Shown: positions 24,169 through 32,175 of the stretch, one piece after another
Position numbering within the stretch: position 1 is the first letter of the stretch
How the letters are laid out: each line of letters opens with the position of its first letter
Source: Anaerotignum faecicola
GTDB taxonomy: Bacteria; Bacillota; Clostridia; Lachnospirales; Anaerotignaceae
Assembly (NCBI RefSeq): GCF_003865035.1
Contig: NZ_BHVZ01000001.1
Location: 310,001-374,000 of the forward strand
Reading direction: 5' to 3'
Length of the DNA: 64,000 nucleotides
The notes under the pieces: generated by a model
Seen by the model: only the letters and a program-made list of their open reading frames with translations
What the model was told of the DNA's origin: nothing
The model's database searches: none
Made by a program: the position numbers and the translations under genes

Positions 24169-25042
24169 TTTCATCACCTGCTTTCTCTCCAAAATAATAT
24201 AAAAATACATCTTCCAGTGACGCTTCTACACGCATTGCATTCTCAACCGGTTTTTCGTGAGAAATAATTCGCAGCATAACCTGATTTATTTCTGATTTCA
24301 TATTGGAAATTTTATATTTTTCCATAAAATCAGATACCCTGTTTTTCGGCACAAGACATTCCCATACTGTTTCTGTCATAGAATTTATCAGTTCGTCAAT
24401 ACTTCCTTTATGCAGAATTTCCCCGTCTTTCATCAACCAAATTTCATTCGCAATATACTCGATATCTGAAACGATATGTGTCGATAATAATACCAGTCTG
24501 TCTTCTGAAAGTTCGCTAATCAGATTGCGAAATCGGATTCTTTCATTTGGATCAAGTCCTGCTGTTGGTTCATCAAGTATTAAAATCTTAGGATTATTCA
24601 ACATAGCCTGTGCAATTCCGGCTCTACGCTTCATACCACCAGATAATTTTTTCATTTTTTTATGAGCTACTTTTGAAAGACCAACCTTAGCAATCAACTC
24701 TTTCACACGTTTTTTTACGACAACAGGACGGATTCCTTTCAATGCAGCAATATAAAGTAAATAATCCTCTACCGTAAATTCAGGATAAAATCCAAAATCC
24801 TGTGGTAAATACCCCAACAGCTTGCGATATTCACTGTCCATGCTGAAAATATCTTTTCCATTACAGCATATCGTTCCGCTTGTTGGCTTTAAAAGGGTAC
24901 ACAACATTCTCATTAGAGTTGTTTTACCTGCTCCATTTACACCTAAAAGACCATATACCCCATTTGTCATAGTAAGATTTATATGATTGACTGCTGTAAA
25001 ATCTCCAAATTCTTTTGTTAAACCATCAAGCTCTAATTTCAT
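24155..25042 (-). CDS. ABC transporter ATPase of the ECF-sigma cassette
   Basis: 295 residues from ATG 25040-25042, with GGAGGTG nine bases before. Walker A GVNGAGKTT, signature LSGGMKRRAGIAQAML, Walker B ILILDEPTAGLDP, H-loop STHIVSD. It overlaps the preceding membrane protein gene and the following permease gene, a tight translationally coupled operon. Confidence 0.92.
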   Translation of the reverse strand: MKLELDGLTKEFGDFTAVNHINLTMTNGVYGLLGVNGAGKTTLMRMLCTLLKPTSGTICCNGKDIFSMDSEYRKLLGYLPQDFGFYPEFTVEDYLLYIAALKGIRPVVVKKRVKELIAKVGLSKVAHKKMKKLSGGMKRRAGIAQAMLNNPKILILDEPTAGLDPNERIRFRNLISELSEDRLVLLSTHIVSDIEYIANEIWLMKDGEILHKGSIDELINSMTETVWECLVPKNRVSDFMEKYKISNMKSEINQVMLRIISHEKPVENAMRVEASLEDVFLYYFGEKAGDENAAL

Positions 25043-25787
25043 CAAATGACACCTCCAAATATTGATTACAATTCTTTAAAATACGATATATCGCAAAAGC
25101 AATAAAAAGTATTGTTACACCCAGCAGTGCTGACCAGATGGGAACAGTAACCATGATATATACATTTTCATTTAAAACAATAAAAAGCCATACTGCACTC
25201 CATATCACACACAGAACAATCGCAACTGTTTCACTGAAAGCGTGTTTACTGCATAAAATTCCAAAACAGATACAGGCCGTTACACAAAGCGGAAAAAGAA
25301 ATTGGACAACTAATTCTGATAATTCATAATGCAAACCTGCTGAAGCGACTTCTAAAAATACAGTTATGAAAAAAATATCTGTAATACCAAATAACAGCAT
25401 ACGTGTAGCATATACCTGTTTTAATGAATAATAGGAAGCAGCTTCTATTTCCATACATTCACATGATCTGTTTTTCCACAGTTCCGGAATAATAAGGATT
25501 ACAAATAGCGTGGCTACAACACCCATACTTCTTTTTAGATATATTTCATCATGAATAGAACTTAAAGCAATCCATAATGCCACTAAAATCATAAATTGAA
25601 GAACCCACCACCTTTTTTGTATCACACGAAGCTGTGTCCACAAAAAGTCATGATAAGAAAGCATTCGTTCTTGCTCTGCCATAAAAAAGGCATTTTTAGA
25701 TTTACAAATTGTTTCCTGTATTTTTTCTTCGCTAGCTTCCACTTGTATGCTTTCCCTATATTTTTTTATCTTTTCTTTTTGATTCAT
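25026..25787 (-). CDS. Membrane protein between ECF sigma and ABC genes (possible anti-sigma)
   Basis: 253 residues: about 60 charged cytoplasmic residues (KEKIKKYRESIQVEASEEKI) followed by six hydrophobic helices. Its start overlaps the sigma gene by 32 bases. Position and layout (cytoplasmic head plus membrane bundle) fit a membrane regulator of the sigma factor. No zinc anti-sigma motif is visible, so it could equally be an ABC accessory subunit. Confidence 0.7.
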   Translation of the reverse strand: MNQKEKIKKYRESIQVEASEEKIQETICKSKNAFFMAEQERMLSYHDFLWTQLRVIQKRWWVLQFMILVALWIALSSIHDEIYLKRSMGVVATLFVILIIPELWKNRSCECMEIEAASYYSLKQVYATRMLLFGITDIFFITVFLEVASAGLHYELSELVVQFLFPLCVTACICFGILCSKHAFSETVAIVLCVIWSAVWLFIVLNENVYIMVTVPIWSALLGVTILFIAFAIYRILKNCNQYLEVSFDEIRA

Positions 25788-26301
25788 CGAATTCCTCCTT
25801 CCCGAGAAGTTCCCTCAACTGTTTCCTTACTTTTTGCAAACGATACTTTACCAGTGGAAGTCCAATTTGCAATGTATCAGAAATTTCTGTTAATTTTAGT
25901 TCTTGAAAATAATAAAGAGTAAGTACTTCTCTTGATTCATCTGGAAGTTGTTCTAAAACCTGTTCGATCAAAACTCTATTCAAAATTTGTTCTGTTTGAT
26001 TTTCTTCCACAAGCTCAATTTCTTCCAGAAGCATTTCCTTTGTTTTCTTCAAATAATCTTTGCATAGGTTACCTGCTATCGTATATAAATAATTCAGTGT
26101 TTTCCCTTTATAATGATAGTCGGGTAATTTTGAAAAAAAACGTATAAAGGTTTCCTGCGTGAAATCCTCCGCATATGTTTGATCAAAACAATGATGATAA
26201 CAGTAGCTTAAAATTTCTTGATAATACTTGTGGACAAACAAATCAAAAGCATTATCATCACCTTGCTTCATTTTTCTAATTAGTAGAAAATCATTATACA
26301 C
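25756..26301 (-). CDS. ECF-type RNA polymerase sigma factor
   Basis: About 181 residues from GTG 26299-26301 behind AAAGGAGG; an ATG 18 bases earlier contains the ribosome site itself. Region 2 is visible (YCYHHCFDQTYAEDFTQETFIRFFSKLPDYHYKGKTLNYLYTIAGNLCKDYLKK), as is region 4 (LPDESREVLTLYYFQELKLTEISDTLQIGLPLVKYRLQKVRKQL). It heads the operon with the membrane protein, ABC transporter and VanY-like enzyme, which it presumably controls under envelope stress. Confidence 0.9.
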   Translation of the reverse strand: MYNDFLLIRKMKQGDDNAFDLFVHKYYQEILSYCYHHCFDQTYAEDFTQETFIRFFSKLPDYHYKGKTLNYLYTIAGNLCKDYLKKTKEMLLEEIELVEENQTEQILNRVLIEQVLEQLPDESREVLTLYYFQELKLTEISDTLQIGLPLVKYRLQKVRKQLRELLGKEEFDESKRKDKKI

Positions 26302-26515
26302 AAAATCCTCCTTTCTCATTATTAGAAGTTCAAAATATTTATTCCGTTCTATAAGGCATAACGATTGAGATATGCAAAAAGATAGTCCAAATAAAAATTT
26401 TATAAATTATGCACTCAACCTCAAGCATATTTTATTATTATAACTGTCTGAGTCACCAGCCTCAACTATACCACTACTTCTCAATACCTTTTTCCTCTGA
26501 TTTTCTATGAAGTTA

Positions 26516-26652
26516 AATTTTTCATGTATCTTGAGAATATCTCCTGCGGAAAAAGCAAAAAATAAACAGTAATCTGGATTATTTTCACAGACCACTGCTT
26601 AAATTTTTATTAAAGCGATACCCAACTCCCCACACTGTCTGTATGTACATTG
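26516..26652. repeat. Module copy 3: HTH 3' remnant, degenerate hairpin, winged-helix 3' end
   Basis: Third copy of the module. It shares the string AGTTAAATTTTT at its left edge with copy 2, not with copy 1. The HTH remnant (26516-26565) and hairpin have several changes, so this is the most decayed copy. From the wing region onward it is nearly identical to copies 1 and 2. Confidence 0.82.
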
Positions 26653-27007
26653 GTTTACTTGGATCATCTTCTATTTTCTCACGTAGGTTACGAATATGGC
26701 TCATGACAATGTTATGATTGCCAAAATAAGGTTCTTTCCAAACACGATTGTATATCTACTCCTTACTGAATACTATTCCGGCATTTTGTGCTAACAACAA
26801 TAAGATTTCAAACTCTGTGTAAGTCAACTCAATCTCATTATCTTCCCGAACCACAATCCGCTTATATTCATCAATGCGAAGTCCATCAAATATCAGTTTT
26901 CGTTTATTGACAATCTGCTGTCGTAAGACTTCTGTTTCCTCATTCAAACATGATAAAATATTGTTGATAATATGTTCTTCGTTATCTTCAAAGGACAAAA
27001 TCAGCAA
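26585..27007 (-). pseudogene. Orphan winged-helix gene, copy 3, with amber codon
   Basis: Exactly the same length as copy 1 (141 codons) from TTG 27005-27007 to TGA 26585-26587. A TAG at 26756-26758 replaces the CAG (Gln) of FSKEQIYDIVW. The frame reads on without other damage ([20 protein letters not shown]). The 83-residue product would lack the recognition helix and wing, so it should not bind DNA as a regulator. Confidence 0.85.
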
Positions 27008-27099
27008 CTTCCCAAAAGCACCACCTTCCTTTATGCTTTCCTTTCTATGATTGTAAACACACTACACCACTTAATTCAAAGAAATCGGATAAAGTTGAA

Positions 27100-27137
27100 A
27101 ATCAGCGAAGCAGCATTTATTAATTACTCCGCTGATT
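27100..27137 (-). terminator. Hairpin after the FtsX fragment
   Basis: AATCAGCG / CGCTGATT 8-bp stem with a 22-base loop just beyond the stop of the permease fragment; a weak TTTTC follows on the minus strand. Confidence 0.55.
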
Positions 27138-27142
27138 TACTG

Positions 27143-27772
27143 CTATTCTTCCCGTATGGCAGGCAAAATTTCCGCTTTCTTTAATTCAACTTTGGCATAT
27201 GCTACAAAAATCAGATAAATACCTCCCATAACAGCAACAAGCGCTATGAGGAACAGCCACGGCAATTTCAACGAAATACAATGGTTTACTGCATCCAAGC
27301 GTTGACATGCTGCGATGCTGATAAGTCCTCCAAATGCAAGAGAAACCAACAGGGAGCCACCAAGGTAACTACCAATCTCTCGGTCTAACATTGATTTTAG
27401 CTGCTTCTGCGTTGCTCCAACGGCCTTCAGCAGGCCAAACTCTCGTTTCCTGTTCTGAAAATCAACCATAAGCATATTCATAAGACTGATACTTCCAAAG
27501 ACAAACAGAATAGCAGAGGCCATATACAGAGCATTTATAGAAGCTCTATATTGATGCTGAATATTTTTTATCGTTTGCTCAATCATATTTACTTCTATTT
27601 TTCCATTTTCATCCGCAATCTCCTGAACTGCGGTCAAAACTTCGTCAAGATGTCCGTCTGAATTTTTGACTGCCAGAATACCCGTCTGCTCTGTTATTCC
27701 TGTCAGTTTCTTTGCTGTATCATAAGTCATAATGAAGTAGGGGCTTCCAGGAACGACTGGGCTATTCTCCAT
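27143..27772 (-). pseudogene. C-terminal fragment of an FtsX-type ABC permease
   Basis: About 209 residues that match the last quarter of large FtsX/MacB-type permeases: an extracytoplasmic stretch, then RASINALYMASAILFVFGSISLMNMLMVDFQNRKREFGLLKAVGATQKQLKSML and two more helices. An in-frame TAA lies directly upstream of the first start and no ribosome site is present. The front part and any ATPase gene are missing. It is a remnant of a third transporter cassette, removed or replaced at about 27,775. Confidence 0.8.
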
Positions 27773-27778
27773 AATCAA

Positions 27779-28084
27779 ATTTTATTCAAAAAACATTCTA
27801 TATTTGAACTACTCTTTTCCTTTTTTTGTGTAAATTGGCTTATATATAAAGCAATCATTTTTAGAGCAAGTTTCGCCCTGGCTGCCAGAAACCCGGTTCC
27901 CGGATTTTGTCAGCAGGCAACTTGATGGGGATTTTGCTCCCCATACCCTCAATACAATCAAAGATTGTTCTATTGGTTCCCATTCGCATGGTCACAGCGT
28001 AATAAACTTTTATTACTTGGCTTTCACTGTGAACTGTGAAATTTATAAGGAATCCAACGATATTATCGGAAAGGATAAAAATAG
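27779..28084 (+). other. Non-coding region before mobC; candidate oriT
   Basis: About 300 bases with several inverted repeats: CTGGC-T-GCCAG (27877-27887), GGGGA-N6-TCCCC (27924-27939), and an 8-bp repeat GTAATAAA-CT-TTTATTAC (27999-28016). A tandem ACTGTGA pair (28026-28039) follows. Origins of transfer usually lie next to mobC-relaxase and carry such repeats. I cannot point to the nick site. An open frame on the minus strand here has no ribosome site and I do not believe it. Confidence 0.5.
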
Positions 28085-28477
28085 ATGGCAAGACCAAAGA
28101 AAGAAACTGAAAAGTATCGTAATCATCGTATTACTATTCGATTCACAGATCTTGAATATTCAATTATTGAAACTGCAGCCAGACAAACCAATATGTCTCT
28201 GGCCGCTTATGTACGAACACAAGTTTTAAAAGGACAGGTACATACCAAAATCGAAATCGTTACTGACGTTCCAGAAATAAAGAAGCTACTCGCAGAGTTT
28301 GGAAAGATAGGCAGCAACCTCAATCAGATCGCAAAATATTTTAATCAGGGTGGGATTCTTTCACAGGAAATGCGTGGTGAAATAAATAAGCGACTTCGAG
28401 ATTTATACGAAATGAAATATAAGGTAATGGAAATGGCTGGTGACTTTCATGGCAATACTGAAACACATCGCAAGTAA
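28085..28477 (+). CDS. mobC: MobC-like relaxosome accessory protein
   Basis: 130 residues. The N-terminal ribbon-helix-helix-like part (MARPKKETEKYRNHRITIRFTDLEY... AARQTNMSLAAYVRTQVLKG) is followed by the MobC motif EFGKIGSNLNQIAKYFNQGG. MobC binds near oriT and helps the relaxase open the DNA. AAAGGAT precedes the ATG, and the relaxase gene overlaps its end by 29 bases. Confidence 0.92.
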   Translation: MARPKKETEKYRNHRITIRFTDLEYSIIETAARQTNMSLAAYVRTQVLKGQVHTKIEIVTDVPEIKKLLAEFGKIGSNLNQIAKYFNQGGILSQEMRGEINKRLRDLYEMKYKVMEMAGDFHGNTETHRK

Positions 28478-29744
28478 AAATGCAGATTATGGAGAATCTG
28501 AACGTTATCTGATTTTTCAGCATGACGAATATACGCAGAAACCTGTCCTTGACGAAAATGGGCATATGATCATTCGTGAAGAATACTACCTTGATGGCGT
28601 AAACTGCGATCCGTTTACCTTTGCAGTGGAATGTCAGGAAACAAATGCTTATTTCCACAAGAACCAATCCTTCAACGAAATCAAATCTCACCATTATATT
28701 ATCAGCTTCGATCCAAAGGACAGGGACGAACATGGTTTAAGTGGAGAACAGGCACAGAAACTTGGCGTGGAATATGCCCGAGAGAATTTTCCCGGACACC
28801 AGGCTCTTGTCTGCACCCACACTGATGGTCATAATGGCAGTGGAAATATTCATGTGCATATTGTAATCAACAGTGTGCGAAAATATGATACAGAGCCACA
28901 GCCCTATATGGAATTTGACCGGGATTCAAAAGCCGGATATAAACATCATCTTTCTGACAGATACAGAATCTACTTAAAGCAAAAAGTTATGGATATGTGC
29001 CGTTCCAATGGACTAAACCAGGTAGATCTTCTGAACCCCGCAGAAAAGAAAATATCTGAAAAAGAATACTGGGCAAAACGCAGAGGTCAAAAAAATCTCG
29101 ATGAACACAATGCAGAACTGAAAAAGAAAGGACTTACTCCAAGACAGACAACATTTCAAACGGAGAAGCAATACCTTCGTGATGCGATTGATGCAGTTGC
29201 TTCACAGGCAACATCACAGGAAGAATTTTCCAGATTGCTGTCTGATAGATATAATATCACATTTAAAGTCAGTCGTGGCAGATACAGCTACCTGCATCCT
29301 AATCGTCAAAAATACATCACTGGAAGAAATCTCGGAACGCTTTATGAAGAAAATCATCTTCTGCAGGTATTCCAGGAGAACTCCAACAGACAACACGCTA
29401 AAAAGTCACATTCTACTGACAGACCAGTTACAGATTTTTCAGAACAGTCAAAATCGTCAGCTTCTGTCCAAACTGACGAAACTACATACTCTTTCCTTTT
29501 CATAAAATCTGATTTACGACTTGTAACAGATTTGCTGCACTGTATCAAGGCACAGCAAAGTCAGGCATACGCACAAAAGGTAAAGCTGTCTAATCTTAAG
29601 ATGATGGCTCAGACAGTTGCCTATGTACAGGAACATGGTTTCCAGAGCAAGGAAGATTTAGATACTGCCCTTTCCAATGCCTCTGCCCAAAGCACTGATA
29701 CCAGAAATACTCTGAAATCCACAGAAGACGCTTTAAAAATATAA
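28449..29744 (+). CDS. MOB-P relaxase, N-terminal and central part (frame breaks at 29732-29738)
   Basis: 431 residues from ATG 28449. The likely catalytic tyrosine is in KNADYGESERYLIFQ near the start. The HUH-type metal site is GSGNIHVHIVINSV, and a helical middle part follows. Relaxases nick oriT and lead the strand into the recipient. The frame ends at TAA 29742-29744, just after the heptamer T TTA AAA (29732-29738). The -1 frame continues with the family's usual C-terminus. So the gene carries either a one-base deletion in an A run or a -1 frameshift signal. Confidence 0.88.
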   Translation: MAILKHIASKNADYGESERYLIFQHDEYTQKPVLDENGHMIIREEYYLDGVNCDPFTFAVECQETNAYFHKNQSFNEIKSHHYIISFDPKDRDEHGLSGEQAQKLGVEYARENFPGHQALVCTHTDGHNGSGNIHVHIVINSVRKYDTEPQPYMEFDRDSKAGYKHHLSDRYRIYLKQKVMDMCRSNGLNQVDLLNPAEKKISEKEYWAKRRGQKNLDEHNAELKKKGLTPRQTTFQTEKQYLRDAIDAVASQATSQEEFSRLLSDRYNITFKVSRGRYSYLHPNRQKYITGRNLGTLYEENHLLQVFQENSNRQHAKKSHSTDRPVTDFSEQSKSSASVQTDETTYSFLFIKSDLRLVTDLLHCIKAQQSQAYAQKVKLSNLKMMAQTVAYVQEHGFQSKEDLDTALSNASAQSTDTRNTLKSTEDALKI

Positions 29745-30109
29745 ATGAACAGATTCATTACACCGGACAGTACCTTGCCAATAAATCCATCTATTCCGAT
29801 TACCGAAAAAGTCGAAATAAAGAAAAATTTTATGACAATCACAGGGCAGAACTCACTCTTTATGAGTCTGCTCTCCGAATACTCAAAGAAAAATCACAGG
29901 GCAAAAAACTTCCTACCCTGAAAATGTTGCGTGAAGAAAAGAATCGTTTAACAGAATTACAGACAGTACAGCGGGATGAGTTTAACACCCAGCGTGAATA
30001 TGAACGAGAACTTCGTACAGTATGCTCCAATGTGGATATCATTCTTAGTCACCCACATATCCAAGAGCCTCTGCCGGAAGCATCACAAGAACATTCCTGT
30101 TTCCGCTAA
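29738..30109 (+). CDS. Relaxase C-terminal continuation in the -1 frame
   Basis: Read from A29738, the frame gives NINEQIHYTGQYLANKSIYS and runs 123 residues to a stop at 30107-30109. Other relaxases of this family have '...ALKxVNEQIHYTGQYLA...' in one uninterrupted frame, so this is the missing C-terminal helical domain. No ribosome site supports separate translation from its start; an internal ATG at 29924 is possible but weak. Confidence 0.75.
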   Translation, partial: NINEQIHYTGQYLANKSIYSDYRKSRNKEKFYDNHRAELTLYESALRILKEKSQGKKLPTLKMLREEKNRLTELQTVQRDEFNTQREYERELRTVCSNVDIILSHPHIQEPLPEASQEHSCFR

Positions 30110-30154
30110 AAAGTGCTATGAAATTTTCCCGTTATTTTTCACTATTTACAAAAA

Positions 30155-30196
30155 ATCCGCTATATGACCGATTTTATAGTCTGTCATATAGCGGAT
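30155..30196. terminator. Bidirectional terminator between relaxase and defence operon
   Basis: Perfect 14-bp stem ATCCGCTATATGAC / GTCATATAGCGGAT with a 14-base loop. A-rich on the left and T-rich on the right on both strands, so it can end the relaxase transcript and the convergent defence operon. Confidence 0.92.
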
Positions 30197-30202
30197 CTTC
30201 TA

Positions 30203-31960
30203 TTATTTTTCCTGATAATCTCGTCTCAAAAATTTCTTTTCCTTCGTAAAAACAGCCACTTGATGCTCATCAATATTCATTTGGATCAATTTTCTCTGCT
30301 CTTCACTTTCAATTTTATCTCGGTTCAGTGTAAGAATATATTGAAAATCCTGATATTGTTCTTCTTGTTTATAAAGATAATTCAAACATTGGACAAGTGT
30401 ATCCTGATCCACATCAAAAATATTATCATGCACTAAAAACAGTGGATGCCTGTCTCTCGTATATTGATTAAATAATAATGCCATATCATAAATAAATACC
30501 TTTGTTCTATCTACGCTATGACTTCCATCATCATAAATACGAAGAGTCAATTCAACTGGTGTTTTTCTGCGAGCTTTGTCAATTGTCTGGATACTAAACG
30601 AACATTCCTTATTTCCCATAATAAATTCATGAATTTGCAAAATAGTATCAGTAAAATCATCGATAATTTTTTTATTCTGTTCAATCTCATTATCGATTTC
30701 CATGAGTTGCTGCGTTTTCTGTAAGTTTAGCATTCTTTTCTTTTTCTCGTTCTTTTCGTATTGTTCAAACAAAAACTTTGTATGTGAAGTGGCTTCTTTC
30801 TTTGCTTCGTAAATTTTTAAACTTACCTTTAAATTTTTAAGAATTCCCTTTTTATCAATTATCTTCAGCTTTTCTGAATATTCATCATCCAATATCCGAA
30901 TTTGTTCCGCAATATTTTTTAACTGAGCCTCCAATTCTTTTGCTTTTTGATTCACTAGCATTCTTTGAAATTCTTCTATTTTATTCTTAAACCCTACCAC
31001 TTCATTCAGAGATTTTACTATAGCATTTCCTAGTTCACTCTTAAACTGATTGTAGACCAATTCAATTTCTCTGTCATCAATTTGTTCCGGTTTTGGCATT
31101 TTTCTAATTTTTTCATAATCATAGCGCAAAGCCTTTTGCCGTTTTCTTAATTGATCCAGTAAATCCTCCAATTCAATTAAATCCGCTTCCATAGCATCAA
31201 AGCTCTCGTTCGTTTTAAAGCTCTCAATCGCATCCTCCAATTTTTGCAATTCATCTTCCAACGCATTAAGCTCTGCTCTGACATCTGAAATTTTCTTTTT
31301 TCCGTCTTGCGTCAGTTCTTTTTTTTCTTTCGTAAGGACAGTGCTAACCGCCTCAATTTCCTTGATGGTTTCAATTGTATTCTTATATGCTTCTAAAGAA
31401 AAACCTAACAAATATAAATGAGCACTTAAATCATCTGGAATCTTTTTTGTCAAGTCATGACATTTTATAATATCTGTAAACTCAGAGCGTTCATCCCTCA
31501 TCAAAATTGAAAAAAGATTTCTAAAACTAGGCACTTTTTTACCATTTAACTTTGAAAAAATAATTCCAGTTAGATAATCTCTTGCATCCTGAATTTTATC
31601 AAAGGAAACTGTTTTTCCCTCCCTGATAATTATAGGTTTATCTGCTTGTTTACGATTTCTTTTTATGGTAACTGCTTCTAGTCCTATGTCTAAATCCAAG
31701 ATTACATTTTCTTCTACTGGGAAAACTTCTTTTGGTATTTTTACAATTCTGGATTTATCATAATCATTCAGAAAACAAAAATCCAAAAATTCAATACTCA
31801 TGGATTTTCCAACACCATTTGTTTTTCGTCCTTTTACAGATCTGTCATCATACTTCTCACCTAATATAATATTAACTCCATCATGAAAAATAATTTCTTC
31901 AAAAATATTATTTTCCGAATAAAGTCGATTGAGACGAATACGATTTATTTCTTTACCCAT
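30203..31960 (-). CDS. ABC-3C-type coiled-coil ATPase (DUF2326)
   Basis: 585 residues with SMC/Rad50-like layout. It has an N-terminal lobe with Walker A in GRKTNGVGKSMS (near residue 50), two long coiled-coil stretches (about 205-290 and 320-440), and a C-terminal DUF2326 lobe with Walker B HPLFLVHDNIFDVDQDT. Proteins of this type are the ATPase of three-component ABC conflict systems (ABC-3C, Aravind group), believed to sense invading DNA. It is the last gene of a three-gene operon whose genes overlap by about 16 bases each. Markedly AT-rich compared with the ICE backbone. Confidence 0.85.
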   Translation of the reverse strand: MGKEINRIRLNRLYSENNIFEEIIFHDGVNIILGEKYDDRSVKGRKTNGVGKSMSIEFLDFCFLNDYDKSRIVKIPKEVFPVEENVILDLDIGLEAVTIKRNRKQADKPIIIREGKTVSFDKIQDARDYLTGIIFSKLNGKKVPSFRNLFSILMRDERSEFTDIIKCHDLTKKIPDDLSAHLYLLGFSLEAYKNTIETIKEIEAVSTVLTKEKKELTQDGKKKISDVRAELNALEDELQKLEDAIESFKTNESFDAMEADLIELEDLLDQLRKRQKALRYDYEKIRKMPKPEQIDDREIELVYNQFKSELGNAIVKSLNEVVGFKNKIEEFQRMLVNQKAKELEAQLKNIAEQIRILDDEYSEKLKIIDKKGILKNLKVSLKIYEAKKEATSHTKFLFEQYEKNEKKKRMLNLQKTQQLMEIDNEIEQNKKIIDDFTDTILQIHEFIMGNKECSFSIQTIDKARRKTPVELTLRIYDDGSHSVDRTKVFIYDMALLFNQYTRDRHPLFLVHDNIFDVDQDTLVQCLNYLYKQEEQYQDFQYILTLNRDKIESEEQRKLIQMNIDEHQVAVFTKEKKFLRRDYQEK

Positions 31961-32175
31961 ATATTCGCCTCCTCAAACTCAATAATATTAACAGAATATA
32001 AAAAAGAAAGTCCTAAAATCAATTGCCTGCTACTTGTGATTCCTGCTTTTTTTAATGCTTTTGATACATCATATATTGAAACCTTTTCTGTATCTCGCTT
32101 TTGTATCTCTTTGAGTATGAGATAACCAATATACATTGCAGAAGATTTTAGTGCATTGCTACTTGCCAGCATCAT
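31945..32175 (-). CDS. ABC-3C middle component
   Basis: 76 residues from ATG 32173-32175, with AAGGAG six bases upstream. It contains LKSSAMYIGYLILKEIQKRD, a winged-helix-like part (VSIYDVSKALKKAGITSSRQLILGLSFLYSVNIIEFEE), and ends NIWVKK. Size, position between effector and ATPase, and sequence pattern match the short 'middle component' proteins of ABC-3C systems, probably the MC6 class. They are thought to link the effector to the ATPase. Start and stop overlap both neighbours. Confidence 0.75.
   Translation of the reverse strand: MMLASSNALKSSAMYIGYLILKEIQKRDTEKVSIYDVSKALKKAGITSSRQLILGLSFLYSVNIIEFEEANIWVKK

Noticed and set aside
27861..28097. 78-residue minus-strand open frame before mobC
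   Set aside because: No ribosome site and it overlaps the repeats typical of an oriT region; no family recognised.
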